Positions 8,290-15,768 of a stretch of DNA of 64,000 nucleotides are shown here, one piece after another (position 1 is the first letter of the stretch; each line of letters begins with the position of its first letter). Position numbers and translations under genes: made by a program. Below the pieces are notes generated by a model, which searched no databases, was not told the origin of the DNA, and saw only the letters and a list, made by a program, of their open reading frames with translations. Source of the stretch: Dryocola sp036489025 (GTDB lineage: Bacteria; Pseudomonadota; Gammaproteobacteria; Enterobacterales; Enterobacteriaceae); the NCBI GenBank assembly GCA_036489025.1, contig DASXGN010000032.1, positions 11,045-75,044 on the forward strand, in the 5' to 3' direction.

Positions 8290-9663
8290 ATGGCAAAGTC
8301 CCCCTCGCTGGTAGTCAGCGCCCACCACGCCATTCCTCGCTATCAGCAGATTGCCCGCCAGCTTAAGCAGGCTATCAGCGAAGGCGAAATTCTTCCCGGC
8401 AGCCGCCTGCCGTCCAGCCGTACGATGGCGCTGGAGCTGGGCGTCGCCCGGGCTACCGTTGAAAACGCCTTCGGCGAGCTGGTTGCTCAGGGCTGGCTGG
8501 AAAGGCGCGGGCAGGCGGGAACCTTTGTCAGCCCTTCCGTGACGGCGGCGGCCAGCGTGCAAAAGATTGCGTCCAGCCAGCCGCAGGGCGCGCCGCTGCC
8601 GTTTCAGATGGGGCTGCCCGCGCTGGATGTGTTTCCGCGCGCGCTGTGGGCTCGCCTTATGGGACGCAGGCTGCGGTTGCAAACCCGTTACGACCTGGTG
8701 ATGCCGGAAATCAACGGTGAATCGACGCTCAAGCAGGCGATTGCCGACTACCTGCGCTTCTCGCGCAGTATTGAATGTCTGCCCGAACAGATTTTTATTA
8801 CCGCAGGCTTTCAGGCGTCGATGCGCCTGCTGGTTCGGGCGCTTGCCAGGGCCGGGGACGGGATCTGGCTGGAAGATCCGGGCTATCGCTATGTTCGTCC
8901 CGTTTTCAGCGATGCGAATATGGTGCTGCATCCGGTGCCGGTGGACGACGAAGGAATGCAGGTTGAACACGCGCTGGCGCATTATGCGCAGGCACGTTTT
9001 GCCCTGCTCACTCCCGCCCACCAAAGCCCGCTGGGCGTGGCGCTGTCGCTTGACCGGCGGCGTCAGCTGCTGGAATGGGCCGCCGCCGGTGAACGCTGGA
9101 TTATTGAGGACGATTACGACAGCGAGTTCCGCTATCACGGTAAGCCGCTGCCGCCGATTAAAAGCCTGGACGGCCCGGATCGCGTGATTTACGCGGGCAC
9201 TTTCAGCAAGTCGATGTTTCCCGCGCTGCGCGTTGCCTGGCTGGTGGTGCCCCAGCGGCAAATCGAAGCGTTTAACCAGCAGACCAAATTTCTCCCCTGT
9301 ACGGTGCCGCTGCTGATTCAGCAGACCATCGCCGATTTCCTGCGCGAAGGACATTTCTGGCGGCATCTGAAGAAGATGCGTCAGTGCTACAGCGAGCGTC
9401 GAATATGGCTGGAAACCGCGTTGCAAAATGAAGGGTTCGACGTGGTGCCGCAGGCGGGCGGTATTCAACTGGTCATGCGGGTGGAAGGTAACGATCGTGA
9501 ATGGGTGGCCCGCGCCAGAGCGGCTGGACTAGCGGTGCAGGCGCTTAGCGACTGGCGGATGGTGGCGAAAGACGAAGGAGGTATTCTCATGAGCTTTACT
9601 AATGTGGCTTCTGAACAAATGGCGCAGCGCTATGCGGCGCAGCTCCGGCAGGCCATAACGTAA
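8290..9663 (+). CDS. MocR-type PLP-dependent GntR family transcriptional regulator
   Basis: A 457-residue regulator with an N-terminal GntR winged helix (PRYQQIARQLKQAISEG through TVENAFGELVAQGWLERR, about residues 15-80) and a C-terminal aminotransferase fold-type I domain. IIEDDYDSEFRY and the PLP-lysine segment YAGTFSKSMFPALRV are visible. MocR proteins use PLP and an amine effector to switch promoters, commonly the one facing them. The divergent neighbour is the AhpD-like gene, the likely target. The start has only a weak ribosome site, and I found no better upstream ATG. Confidence 0.9.
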   Translation: MAKSPSLVVSAHHAIPRYQQIARQLKQAISEGEILPGSRLPSSRTMALELGVARATVENAFGELVAQGWLERRGQAGTFVSPSVTAAASVQKIASSQPQGAPLPFQMGLPALDVFPRALWARLMGRRLRLQTRYDLVMPEINGESTLKQAIADYLRFSRSIECLPEQIFITAGFQASMRLLVRALARAGDGIWLEDPGYRYVRPVFSDANMVLHPVPVDDEGMQVEHALAHYAQARFALLTPAHQSPLGVALSLDRRRQLLEWAAAGERWIIEDDYDSEFRYHGKPLPPIKSLDGPDRVIYAGTFSKSMFPALRVAWLVVPQRQIEAFNQQTKFLPCTVPLLIQQTIADFLREGHFWRHLKKMRQCYSERRIWLETALQNEGFDVVPQAGGIQLVMRVEGNDREWVARARAAGLAVQALSDWRMVAKDEGGILMSFTNVASEQMAQRYAAQLRQAIT

Positions 9664-9690
9664 AAACCCCGGAAGCAAAGCCGCCGGGGT
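9662..9690 (-). terminator. Terminator between the MocR gene and ygaM
   Basis: A 7-bp stem ACCCCGG / CCGGGGT (9666-9672 and 9684-9690) is followed on the minus strand by a run of five Ts, so it mainly serves minus-strand transcripts from ygaM. It also abuts the MocR stop codon. Confidence 0.6.
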
Positions 9691-9740
9691 CTGACGCGTA
9701 TTGAGTATCAATTATCGCTATCTGTTATCCAGCAGAGCTT

Positions 9741-10067
9741 CTAACGGCGGGAAGCCAGCAGCGCACCGAGGAAGATCCCTACGGCCGCACCGATGCCGAC
9801 GCTCTGCCATGGCTTGTCGCGAACGTAAGTGTCCGCACAGCCAACCGCATCACGTGCAGCCTGTTGAACGCGGCCTCGGCCTTGAATGCGGGCCCGCGTT
9901 TCTTTGAGTAGCGACTCAGCCTTTTTACGGGCGGCTTCGCCTTCCTCTTTAACATCGCTACCGAAAGACTTCAGAACCTCTTCCAGCGTGTCCGCCAGCT
10001 GGTTCACGTCACGGTTAATATCATCAACGCCTTCATCAACTTCGTTTCGATTTGGTCGGTTAAACAT
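9741..10067 (-). CDS. ygaM: ElaB/YqjD/YgaM family membrane-anchored protein YgaM
   Basis: A 108-residue protein of the DUF883 (ElaB/YqjD) family. A charged amphipathic helix (VNQLADTLEEVLKS through LLKETRAR) is followed by the conserved block QQAARDAVGCADTYVRDKPW and a C-terminal membrane anchor, SVGIGAAVGIFLGALLASRR. Relatives associate with ribosomes at the inner membrane in stationary phase. I chose the ATG at 10065-10067 (MFNRPNRNEVD) for its GGGAG site and match to the E. coli N-terminus; an upstream in-frame ATG would add 14 residues. It is divergent from ygaC, as in E. coli. Confidence 0.88.
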   Translation of the reverse strand: MFNRPNRNEVDEGVDDINRDVNQLADTLEEVLKSFGSDVKEEGEAARKKAESLLKETRARIQGRGRVQQAARDAVGCADTYVRDKPWQSVGIGAAVGIFLGALLASRR

Positions 10068-10226
10068 TCTTATCTCCCTTTTTGCGATGTGACTTTCAGT
10101 GTAGACCATAATTTTTAGTAATGAGTCAGCTCACGGTCTTTGGCCGTCTTTATGGACTAATCCGAAAGCCCTGCTAATGCTGGTTATTGTATGGTTGCGA
10201 AGCTAAAAAGATGACGAGGAAAAATT

Positions 10227-10568
10227 ATGTATTTAAGACCTGACGAGGTGGCCCGCGTACTTGAAAAAGCCGGTTTTACCATGGATGAAGTGACCCCTAA
10301 AGCCTACGGCTATCGCCGGGGCGAAAACTACGTGTACGTTAACCGTGAGGCGCGCATGGGGCGAACGGCATTGATTATTCATCCTACGCTGAAAGAACGC
10401 AGCCAGTCGCTGGCCGATCCCGCGTCGGATGTGAAAACCTGCGATCATTATCAGCAGTTCCCGCTATATCTGGCCGGTGAAACGCACCAGCATTATGGGA
10501 TCCCCCACGGCTTTAGCTCGCGCATCGCGCTGGAGCGCTATCTGTCAGGGTTATTCGGCGAGCATTAA
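10227..10568 (+). CDS. ygaC: DUF2002 family protein YgaC
   Basis: A 113-residue protein very close to E. coli YgaC: MYLRPDEVARVLEKAGF, YGYRRGENYVYVNREARMGR and HYGIPHGFSSRIALERYL are all conserved. It is a small cytosolic protein of unknown biochemical role. GAGGA stands 6 bases upstream of the ATG. It is divergent from ygaM, matching the E. coli arrangement. Confidence 0.9.
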   Translation: MYLRPDEVARVLEKAGFTMDEVTPKAYGYRRGENYVYVNREARMGRTALIIHPTLKERSQSLADPASDVKTCDHYQQFPLYLAGETHQHYGIPHGFSSRIALERYLSGLFGEH

Positions 10569-10742
10569 TTGAAGGGCTGGCGAAGGCTGCCAGTCACACC
10601 TCATCCTCCCGGCTGTATCGTTCTTCACCTTTTATTAATAAAAATCATTGGCTTAATCAGTTGCTGATTTTGGGGCTATTCAGGCTGCGATTAATCGTTA
10701 TATAATAATGTATATAGCGATTGGCTGCGTGAGGTCTGGAAG

Positions 10743-11030
10743 GTGGAAAACCATTTTGGCAAGGGGTTGATGGCGGGGCTGAAAGCCCGTGAAGCCGACA
10801 GTGTCACCAGAGTGGCACGTTTCTGCTCCGACTATAAACGAGGATTCGTGCTGGGGTTTACCCACCGGATTTCCGAGCAAACCGGGGACCGGCAGCGGGC
10901 CGCCTGGGAAGCAGGCGTTTTAACGCGGCGGTACAATCTCGATAAAGAATTAGTAGCGGACTTCTTCAAAGAAGTGAATGCCGATGTGGCGGTGAAATGT
11001 TTTTTGGCGGGTTACGACAAGGGCTACTGA
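10743..11030 (+). CDS. DUF2623 family protein (YghW-like)
   Basis: A 95-residue protein resembling E. coli YghW: HFGKGLMAGLKARE at the N-terminus, then FCSDYKRGFVLGFTHRI, GDRQRAAWEAGVLTRRY and FLAGYDKGY. It uses a GTG start at 10743-10745 with GAGG upstream. No function is known for the family. In E. coli the yghW gene lies elsewhere, so this is either a relocated or an additional copy; I therefore leave the symbol blank. Confidence 0.82.
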   Translation: MENHFGKGLMAGLKAREADSVTRVARFCSDYKRGFVLGFTHRISEQTGDRQRAAWEAGVLTRRYNLDKELVADFFKEVNADVAVKCFLAGYDKGY

Positions 11031-11109
11031 TTGCAGCCCCTTATATACCGCCGTGCCCGGTTGTTGAGAACTGGCGATGACAAGGATAGGGCATATTTTA
11101 TGAGATAAG

Positions 11110-11129
11110 GGCGGGCATTTTTGCCCGCC
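11110..11129 (-). terminator. Hairpin after the YodC-like gene
   Basis: An 8-bp perfect stem GGCGGGCA / TGCCCGCC with a 4-nt loop lies 8 bp past the stop of the minus-strand YodC-like gene. The downstream U tract is poor (CTTATCT), so termination strength is uncertain. Confidence 0.45.
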
Positions 11130-11136
11130 TGAGCGT

Positions 11137-11316
11137 TTAGCAGACGCCAAAATCACCTTCTTCGGTATACAGCGCCACCTCAGAGGCCTTGAGCGTTACT
11201 CTTTCGCCGGTCAGAGGATTAGCCGGCGCGCAAATCACCTCGTCTCCCTGCACATCAATAACTTCCATTTTCGGTCCGCCTTTTTTGGCCTGAACCAGAT
11301 CGCCTGCTTTAAACAT
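11137..11316 (-). CDS. Small YodC-like DUF2158 family protein
   Basis: A 59-residue protein found by reading the minus strand from the ATG at 11314-11316 to the TAA at 11137-11139. It starts MFKAGDLVQAKKGGPKMEV and ends GDFGVC. The motif GD-x-V-x-x-K-x-GGP-x-M at the N-terminus is the signature of YodC/DUF2158 proteins, small SH3-like domains of unknown function. A hairpin follows the stop. Confidence is moderate because of the short length. Confidence 0.65.
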   Translation of the reverse strand: MFKAGDLVQAKKGGPKMEVIDVQGDEVICAPANPLTGERVTLKASEVALYTEEGDFGVC

Positions 11317-11439
11317 ACTTAGCCTCGCAAAGTCAGTAAGACCGTCCGCCAGAATGGCTTAGGGTCGGTATCTTAAACATAGATCAGACTGGCCCACCGA
11401 TAAAGAATACTCGCCTGGCTGGACGGAAGTTTATCGCTG

Positions 11440-11964
11440 CTAGCGGCGGTTCCACGGCATCACTGCCAACAGCCGCGCCATGCCGCAAAAGCCGCTAACG
11501 CCGGCAAAAAGCAGGCCAGCGCCAACAAAACCTGAAAGCAAAAAGAACCCCGGATGAATCCCGTAACCTAAAAGCACACCGGCCAGAATGAGCGTTCCCG
11601 CCGCGATTTGTACCTGGCGCATTATCGGCAGCGGCTGGGATTTATCGCGCAGAATCTGCTGGCCGTCTTTCTTCCAGGCGTTTAGCCCGCCGTCCAGCAG
11701 CATGACTTTTGCCGGTGCGACGGCGGCGGCAAGTTTTTGCGCATTCTGCGAGGAACGCATGCCGGACTGGCAGTAAAAAATGACCGTGTCGTAGGGTTCA
11801 AACGGCCCCAGCCGGTCACCTTTTTCGATGGCTGAAAGAGACAAAAGGTGGGCCTCAGCAATATTTTCACGGGCATATTCTTCCTGCTCGCGGATATCGA
11901 TCAGCGCCGCGCCCTGTGCCAGCAGCACTTTAGCCTGGGCGGGGGAAATATTCTGGATGGTCAT
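11440..11964 (-). CDS. ygaP: Membrane-anchored rhodanese YgaP
   Basis: A 174-residue inner-membrane sulfurtransferase, the same length as E. coli YgaP. A cytosolic rhodanese domain (residues ~1-105) has the active loop YCQSGMRS with catalytic Cys65. Two hydrophobic segments follow (IAAGTLILAGVLLGYGI and FFLLSGFVGAGLLFAGVSGF), as in YgaP's DUF2892 membrane anchor. GAGG precedes the ATG. In E. coli the gene follows the ArsR-type ygaV; here it lies 42 bp downstream of murR on the same strand and may be cotranscribed with it. Confidence 0.93.
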   Translation of the reverse strand: MTIQNISPAQAKVLLAQGAALIDIREQEEYARENIAEAHLLSLSAIEKGDRLGPFEPYDTVIFYCQSGMRSSQNAQKLAAAVAPAKVMLLDGGLNAWKKDGQQILRDKSQPLPIMRQVQIAAGTLILAGVLLGYGIHPGFFLLSGFVGAGLLFAGVSGFCGMARLLAVMPWNRR

Positions 11965-12006
11965 GATGTTCCTCGAAAAGGGTTGGGCAGTCAGCGCATC
12001 GTGCCG

Positions 12007-12864
12007 TCAGGTTAATCTCTCAACCAGATGGCGGCTTTGCTCGATCATTTTCATCCCTTCGCTTTCGTTACGCTGGAGCAGGCCCATAAACAGCAGATCG
12101 GTCACGCACAGCTGCGCCGAACGCGAGGAAATGGACGAGCTGCGCCAGCGCTGCTCGTCGGAAACGGTATCGAGCGTGTAGTCGGCCAGCTTTCGCAGAT
12201 CGCTATCCTGTAAGGAGGTTATGGCGATCACCACCGCGCCTTTGGATTTTGCGATCTCAGCCGCCAGCAGCACTTCCTTGCGCTGTCCGGAAAAGGAAAT
12301 CGCCAGCATCACATCCCCTGCGGTGAGCGTCTGGGCGATGGTCAACTGCACGTGGCTGTCGTATTCCGTCAGGATATGGAAGCCAATTTTCATCAGCTTC
12401 CAGGCGAGGTCTTTACCGACCAGCGAAGACCCGCCGATGGCCGCAATGTGGATGCGGTGAGCGGCCTGTAGCAGATCGATAATCTTTTCCAGCTGGCTAA
12501 GATCGAGGCTGTCCGTGGTTTTCCTGGCGGCGTTCATTTTTTCATTCAGCAGCTTATTGGCGACGTCGAGCAAAGGATCGTGGCTGCTAATGTCGTTATG
12601 CAAATGGGGTGACTGCTGCTTATGGTCGCTGGCCTGCTTGCCCCATTCTTCCACCAGCGCCATCTTGAACCGGGTAAAGCCCTGGAGCCCCAGCTTCTGC
12701 GCGAATTTGACGATGGCCGACTGGCTGACGCCCAGCGTCTCAGCCAGCTGTTGAGAAGAGAGTTCTTTCAGCGCGTCGGGGGTGTCGATGATGAAGCTCG
12801 CAATCTTTCGTTCGCCCGGCGTGAAGCGGTCCAGATTTTCGATCAGTTTTTGACGGTACAGCAC
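12007..12864 (-). CDS. murR: MurR/RpiR family transcriptional regulator of the MurNAc cluster
   Basis: A 285-residue regulator with an N-terminal HTH_6 domain (residues ~1-77, LAETLGVSQSAIVKFAQKLGLQGFTRFK) and a C-terminal SIS sugar-phosphate isomerase-like domain (IAAIGGSSLVGKDLAWKLMKIG, and VMLAISFSGQRKEV). In E. coli MurR represses murQP and responds to MurNAc-6-phosphate. It starts with GTG at 12862-12864 behind a good GGAG site. It is divergent from the porin-DUF2057-murQ-murP genes, and two perfect palindromes lie between. Confidence 0.88.
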   Translation of the reverse strand: MLYRQKLIENLDRFTPGERKIASFIIDTPDALKELSSQQLAETLGVSQSAIVKFAQKLGLQGFTRFKMALVEEWGKQASDHKQQSPHLHNDISSHDPLLDVANKLLNEKMNAARKTTDSLDLSQLEKIIDLLQAAHRIHIAAIGGSSLVGKDLAWKLMKIGFHILTEYDSHVQLTIAQTLTAGDVMLAISFSGQRKEVLLAAEIAKSKGAVVIAITSLQDSDLRKLADYTLDTVSDEQRWRSSSISSRSAQLCVTDLLFMGLLQRNESEGMKMIEQSRHLVERLT

Positions 12865-12964
12865 GGGAATTTCTCCACAAAAAATCTTTTTCGATCATCA
12901 CCTTCTCGAGCCTGAAAGGCAACATGCATCGGCCAGGAGCGACGATTTTTCCTGAATTAATCGT

Positions 12965-13018
12965 CATACAAAATGTATGCGTTCGGTCACAATTATTTAC
13001 ATTGGAATAAAATATTCC
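12965..13018. promoter_or_regulatory. Paired 15-bp palindromes between murR and the porin gene, candidate MurR operators
   Basis: Two perfect inverted repeats with the same AAA centre occur in the divergent promoter region: CATACA-AAA-TGTATG (12965-12979) and GGAATA-AAA-TATTCC (13004-13018). Their starts are 39 bp apart. SIS-domain RpiR repressors bind such dyads, so they are candidate MurR sites; the two arms differ in sequence and might serve different proteins. Symmetry is seen directly, binding is inferred. Confidence 0.55.
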
Positions 13019-13098
13019 TTTTAAATTGCATTGCGATCATTAATTATTCCTTTCGGCGCCAGACCACTTATAATGAATTCGCTAACGGAATGATGATG

Positions 13099-14175
13099 AT
13101 GAAAACCAAAATTTGTACCCTTTCTCTGCTGGCCATGATGGCCAGTTTTTCTACACAAGCTGCTGAAATTTATAAAGGAAAAGATGGTTCTTCCGTGGAT
13201 TTGTACGGACGTCTTGGCTTTAACATTTCCGATAAAAAAACCGGTGATACGCAGGGCGACTTCGATGGACGTTTAGGGGTAAGCGGCCGTCAGGTTGTCA
13301 ACGATACCGTTTCGGTGATCGGTTTAGCACAGTATCAGGTGAACTCCGCGGAATACGCCAACAACGTAGAAGGTGAAAACGAAAGCCTGACCGCTCGCTA
13401 CGTCTGGGCGGGGCTGGATATGTCCCAGTACGGGAAAATTACCGGCGGGCGCGTGTCTTCCGGTTTGATCATGTTTACCGATATCGGCGACGTGTTTGCC
13501 AGCTCGGATGTTTCCACCGGTCGTCAGGCACGTCATATCGACCCGACGGCCGTGCAGGTGTTTCGTCAGGACGGCACCGTTCAGTACCAGAACACCTTCG
13601 GCAACTTAGATTTCTCTACGGCCTACATCATCGGCAATAACACTTCCGATCTGGATTACGGCTACAACACCGCGCTGCGTTACACGCTGGATATGGGCGA
13701 TGCGGGCAAGCTGGCACCGGTTGTGGCCTTCCAGAAAACTCGCGCTAAGCAGAGCGTGAACAGCCGCACCGACGGTGCAGATACCTTCACCTACGGCGGC
13801 GTGGGTACGCGCTATTACGTGGGTTCGCTGATGCTTGGCCTGCTTTATTCCCAGGATGCGGTGACCTATACCACCGGTCATGAAGACAGCAAAGACAAAA
13901 ACTGGGAGTTCACGGCGGCTTACGACATTAACAGCGACTGGACCGTACGCACCGGCTACCGTTATCTGAATAACGAAGGCGGTGATGAACTGGAACTACG
14001 TGATACCACTTTTGAAGCGCAGTACAAACTGACTCCGCGCAGCTCTATCTACACGGCCTACATCCTGCGCGATGGCCATGACGGCAAAAATATTAATACC
14101 GGTCGTACCGTGTCCTTCGGCGGCAGCTCGGCTTCTGAGAGCTTCTACCACGCGGGACTTCGTTACGAATTCTAA
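13099..14175 (+). CDS. Outer-membrane porin of the general porin family in the MurNAc cluster
   Basis: A 358-residue outer-membrane beta-barrel. The signal peptide is MKTKICTLSLLAMMASFSTQA, with mature start AEIYKGKDGSSVDLYGRLGF. RYVWAGLDMSQYGKITGGR resembles the constriction/strand region of OmpC-type trimeric porins, and the protein ends in YEF, the aromatic C-terminal signal for BAM. Four ATGs occur in a row at 13090-13101; I chose the last, and the longer open frame from 12973 is not credible. It is divergent from murR and in front of DUF2057-murQ-murP, suggesting it admits MurNAc or related sugars. I do not recognise it as OmpC, OmpF or PhoE proper. Confidence 0.85.
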   Translation: MKTKICTLSLLAMMASFSTQAAEIYKGKDGSSVDLYGRLGFNISDKKTGDTQGDFDGRLGVSGRQVVNDTVSVIGLAQYQVNSAEYANNVEGENESLTARYVWAGLDMSQYGKITGGRVSSGLIMFTDIGDVFASSDVSTGRQARHIDPTAVQVFRQDGTVQYQNTFGNLDFSTAYIIGNNTSDLDYGYNTALRYTLDMGDAGKLAPVVAFQKTRAKQSVNSRTDGADTFTYGGVGTRYYVGSLMLGLLYSQDAVTYTTGHEDSKDKNWEFTAAYDINSDWTVRTGYRYLNNEGGDELELRDTTFEAQYKLTPRSSIYTAYILRDGHDGKNINTGRTVSFGGSSASESFYHAGLRYEF

Positions 14176-14229
14176 TCATGCTGGCGGACCGGAACGGGCT
14201 GCCCGTTTCGGTTACCAAAGGAGGAAAGG

Positions 14230-14820
14230 ATGTTCAGAACTCTGCTGACTTTGTTACTGCTTAGTTTGTCCAGCCTCAGCGTGGCCTCCACGCTGAAAAT
14301 GGGGGAAAATGTTAACGTTCTGGCGGCCCGTGATGCGCAGATCGATCCCCTGTCAAAATCGATAGCGCTGCCGGAAGGCGAGCAGGCGATGATTGTGCGT
14401 TTCGATGCGCCAACCAATCCGGGCTCCGCCAATGAGAGCCAGGGGCGCATTACATCCGATGCTTTTCTGCTAACCTTCGAGGCGCCGCTAACCGGGGAAA
14501 TGACCCTGAACACCGCCACGCCGCGCACCGAGACGGAAGCGCGCAAGGCCGCTAAAAATCCGCAATTTACGCTTAGCGTAGCGAACGGTTCGGCTATCGT
14601 GATGAACAGCCAGCCGGTTGTGATTACGCAGAGCTCGTTAATGACGGATTACAGCCAATATTTACCTGCGAAAACTTCGGCTCCGGCCCAGGCCGAATCA
14701 CATAAAGAACATCAGACACCGGCAGAAAAGGGCAGCGCCTTAAGCCAGGTGCAGAGTGAGTTTTTGAAATTAGATGCGAATCAGCGCAAAGCCTTTTTGC
14801 GCTGGGCGCTGGAACTTTAA
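14230..14820 (+). CDS. DUF2057 (YccT-like) secreted protein
   Basis: A 196-residue protein with the signal peptide MFRTLLTLLLLSLSSLSVAS. The DUF2057 core features follow: STLKMGENVNVLAARD, then EGEQAMIVRFDAP and DAFLLTFEA. The tail from ~residue 150 is low complexity and ends in a predicted helix (QRKAFLRWALEL). YccT-like proteins are periplasmic and poorly understood. It is 54 bp after the porin gene, behind a GGAGG site, and 37 bp before murQ, so a role linked to the porin or to MurNAc uptake is plausible but unproven. Confidence 0.75.
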   Translation: MFRTLLTLLLLSLSSLSVASTLKMGENVNVLAARDAQIDPLSKSIALPEGEQAMIVRFDAPTNPGSANESQGRITSDAFLLTFEAPLTGEMTLNTATPRTETEARKAAKNPQFTLSVANGSAIVMNSQPVVITQSSLMTDYSQYLPAKTSAPAQAESHKEHQTPAEKGSALSQVQSEFLKLDANQRKAFLRWALEL

Positions 14821-14857
14821 CGCTGCCAACCGGCAAGCACGAAATAGCGAGACAATG

Positions 14858-15766
14858 ATGAAAATCGATTTATCTGCCCTGACCACCGAAGGCCGTAACA
14901 CCCACAGCGAAAATATCGACATGCTGTCGACCGAAGAGATGCTGCGGGTGATTAATCAGGAAGACCAGAAGGTGGCGCTGGCCGTAGAAAAGGTGATCCC
15001 GGAGATTACCCTGGCTGTCGATGCCATCGTTGCTGCTTTCCAGAAGGGCGGACGCCTGATCTACTGCGGCGCGGGAACGTCCGGTCGCCTGGGCATTCTT
15101 GACGCCAGCGAGTGCCCACCAACTTACGGCACGCCGCGCGAGCAGGTGGTCGCGCTGATCGCCGGGGGCCATCAGGCCATTTTGCAGGCCGTTGAAAACG
15201 CCGAAGATAGCCTGACGATGGGCGTGGACGACCTGAAAAACCTTCAGTTCAGCGAGAAGGATGTTCTCGTCGGCATTGCGGCCAGCGGGCGTACACCTTA
15301 CGTCGTGGCCGCGCTGAACTATGCCAACAGCCTGGGGGCAACCACCGTGGCTCTGACCTGCAACGCGGGGAGTGAAATCACGCAGATCGCGAAAATTGCC
15401 ATTATGCCGGTTGTCGGTGCGGAAGTGGTCACCGGTTCCTCGCGCATGAAGGCTGGCACCGCTCAGAAGCTGGTGCTGAATATGCTGACCACCGGGGCGA
15501 TGATTCGCAGCGGCAAGGTTTACGGCAACCTGATGGTCGATGTTGAAGCGACCAACCAGAAGCTGGTTCAGCGGCAGATCAACATCGTGATGCAGGCGAC
15601 AGACTGCGACCAGCAGACTGCCTCGCAGGCCCTTTCTGCCTGTGAAGGCCACTGCAAAACGGCCATCGTCATGGTGCTGGGCAAACTGAGCGCACAGCAG
15701 GCCAAACAGCTGCTGAACGATAACAACGGATTTATTCGCAACGCTTTAGCCAATACGGAGATCTAG
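14858..15766 (+). CDS. murQ: N-acetylmuramic acid 6-phosphate etherase MurQ
   Basis: MurQ cleaves the lactyl ether of MurNAc-6-phosphate to GlcNAc-6-phosphate and D-lactate. It has 302 residues with a SIS fold. YCGAGTSGRLGILDASECPPTYG is the MurQ signature near residue 65 with the catalytic Glu in the SEC segment. VGIAASGRTPYV and VVTGSSRMKAGTAQKLVLNM are likewise diagnostic. Two adjacent ATGs exist at 14855 and 14858, and I use the second. The stop lies 2 bp before murP, so the pair is coupled. Confidence 0.96.
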   Translation: MKIDLSALTTEGRNTHSENIDMLSTEEMLRVINQEDQKVALAVEKVIPEITLAVDAIVAAFQKGGRLIYCGAGTSGRLGILDASECPPTYGTPREQVVALIAGGHQAILQAVENAEDSLTMGVDDLKNLQFSEKDVLVGIAASGRTPYVVAALNYANSLGATTVALTCNAGSEITQIAKIAIMPVVGAEVVTGSSRMKAGTAQKLVLNMLTTGAMIRSGKVYGNLMVDVEATNQKLVQRQINIVMQATDCDQQTASQALSACEGHCKTAIVMVLGKLSAQQAKQLLNDNNGFIRNALANTEI

Positions 15767-15768
15767 CA

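Noticed and set aside
8272..9468. 398-codon minus-strand open frame opposite the MocR gene.
   Set aside because: Antisense shadow; the plus strand encodes a complete MocR protein with all expected motifs.
12973..13098. N-terminal extension of the porin from an upstream ATG.
   Set aside because: It would precede a perfect signal peptide with 42 non-conserved residues and overlap the promoter palindromes.
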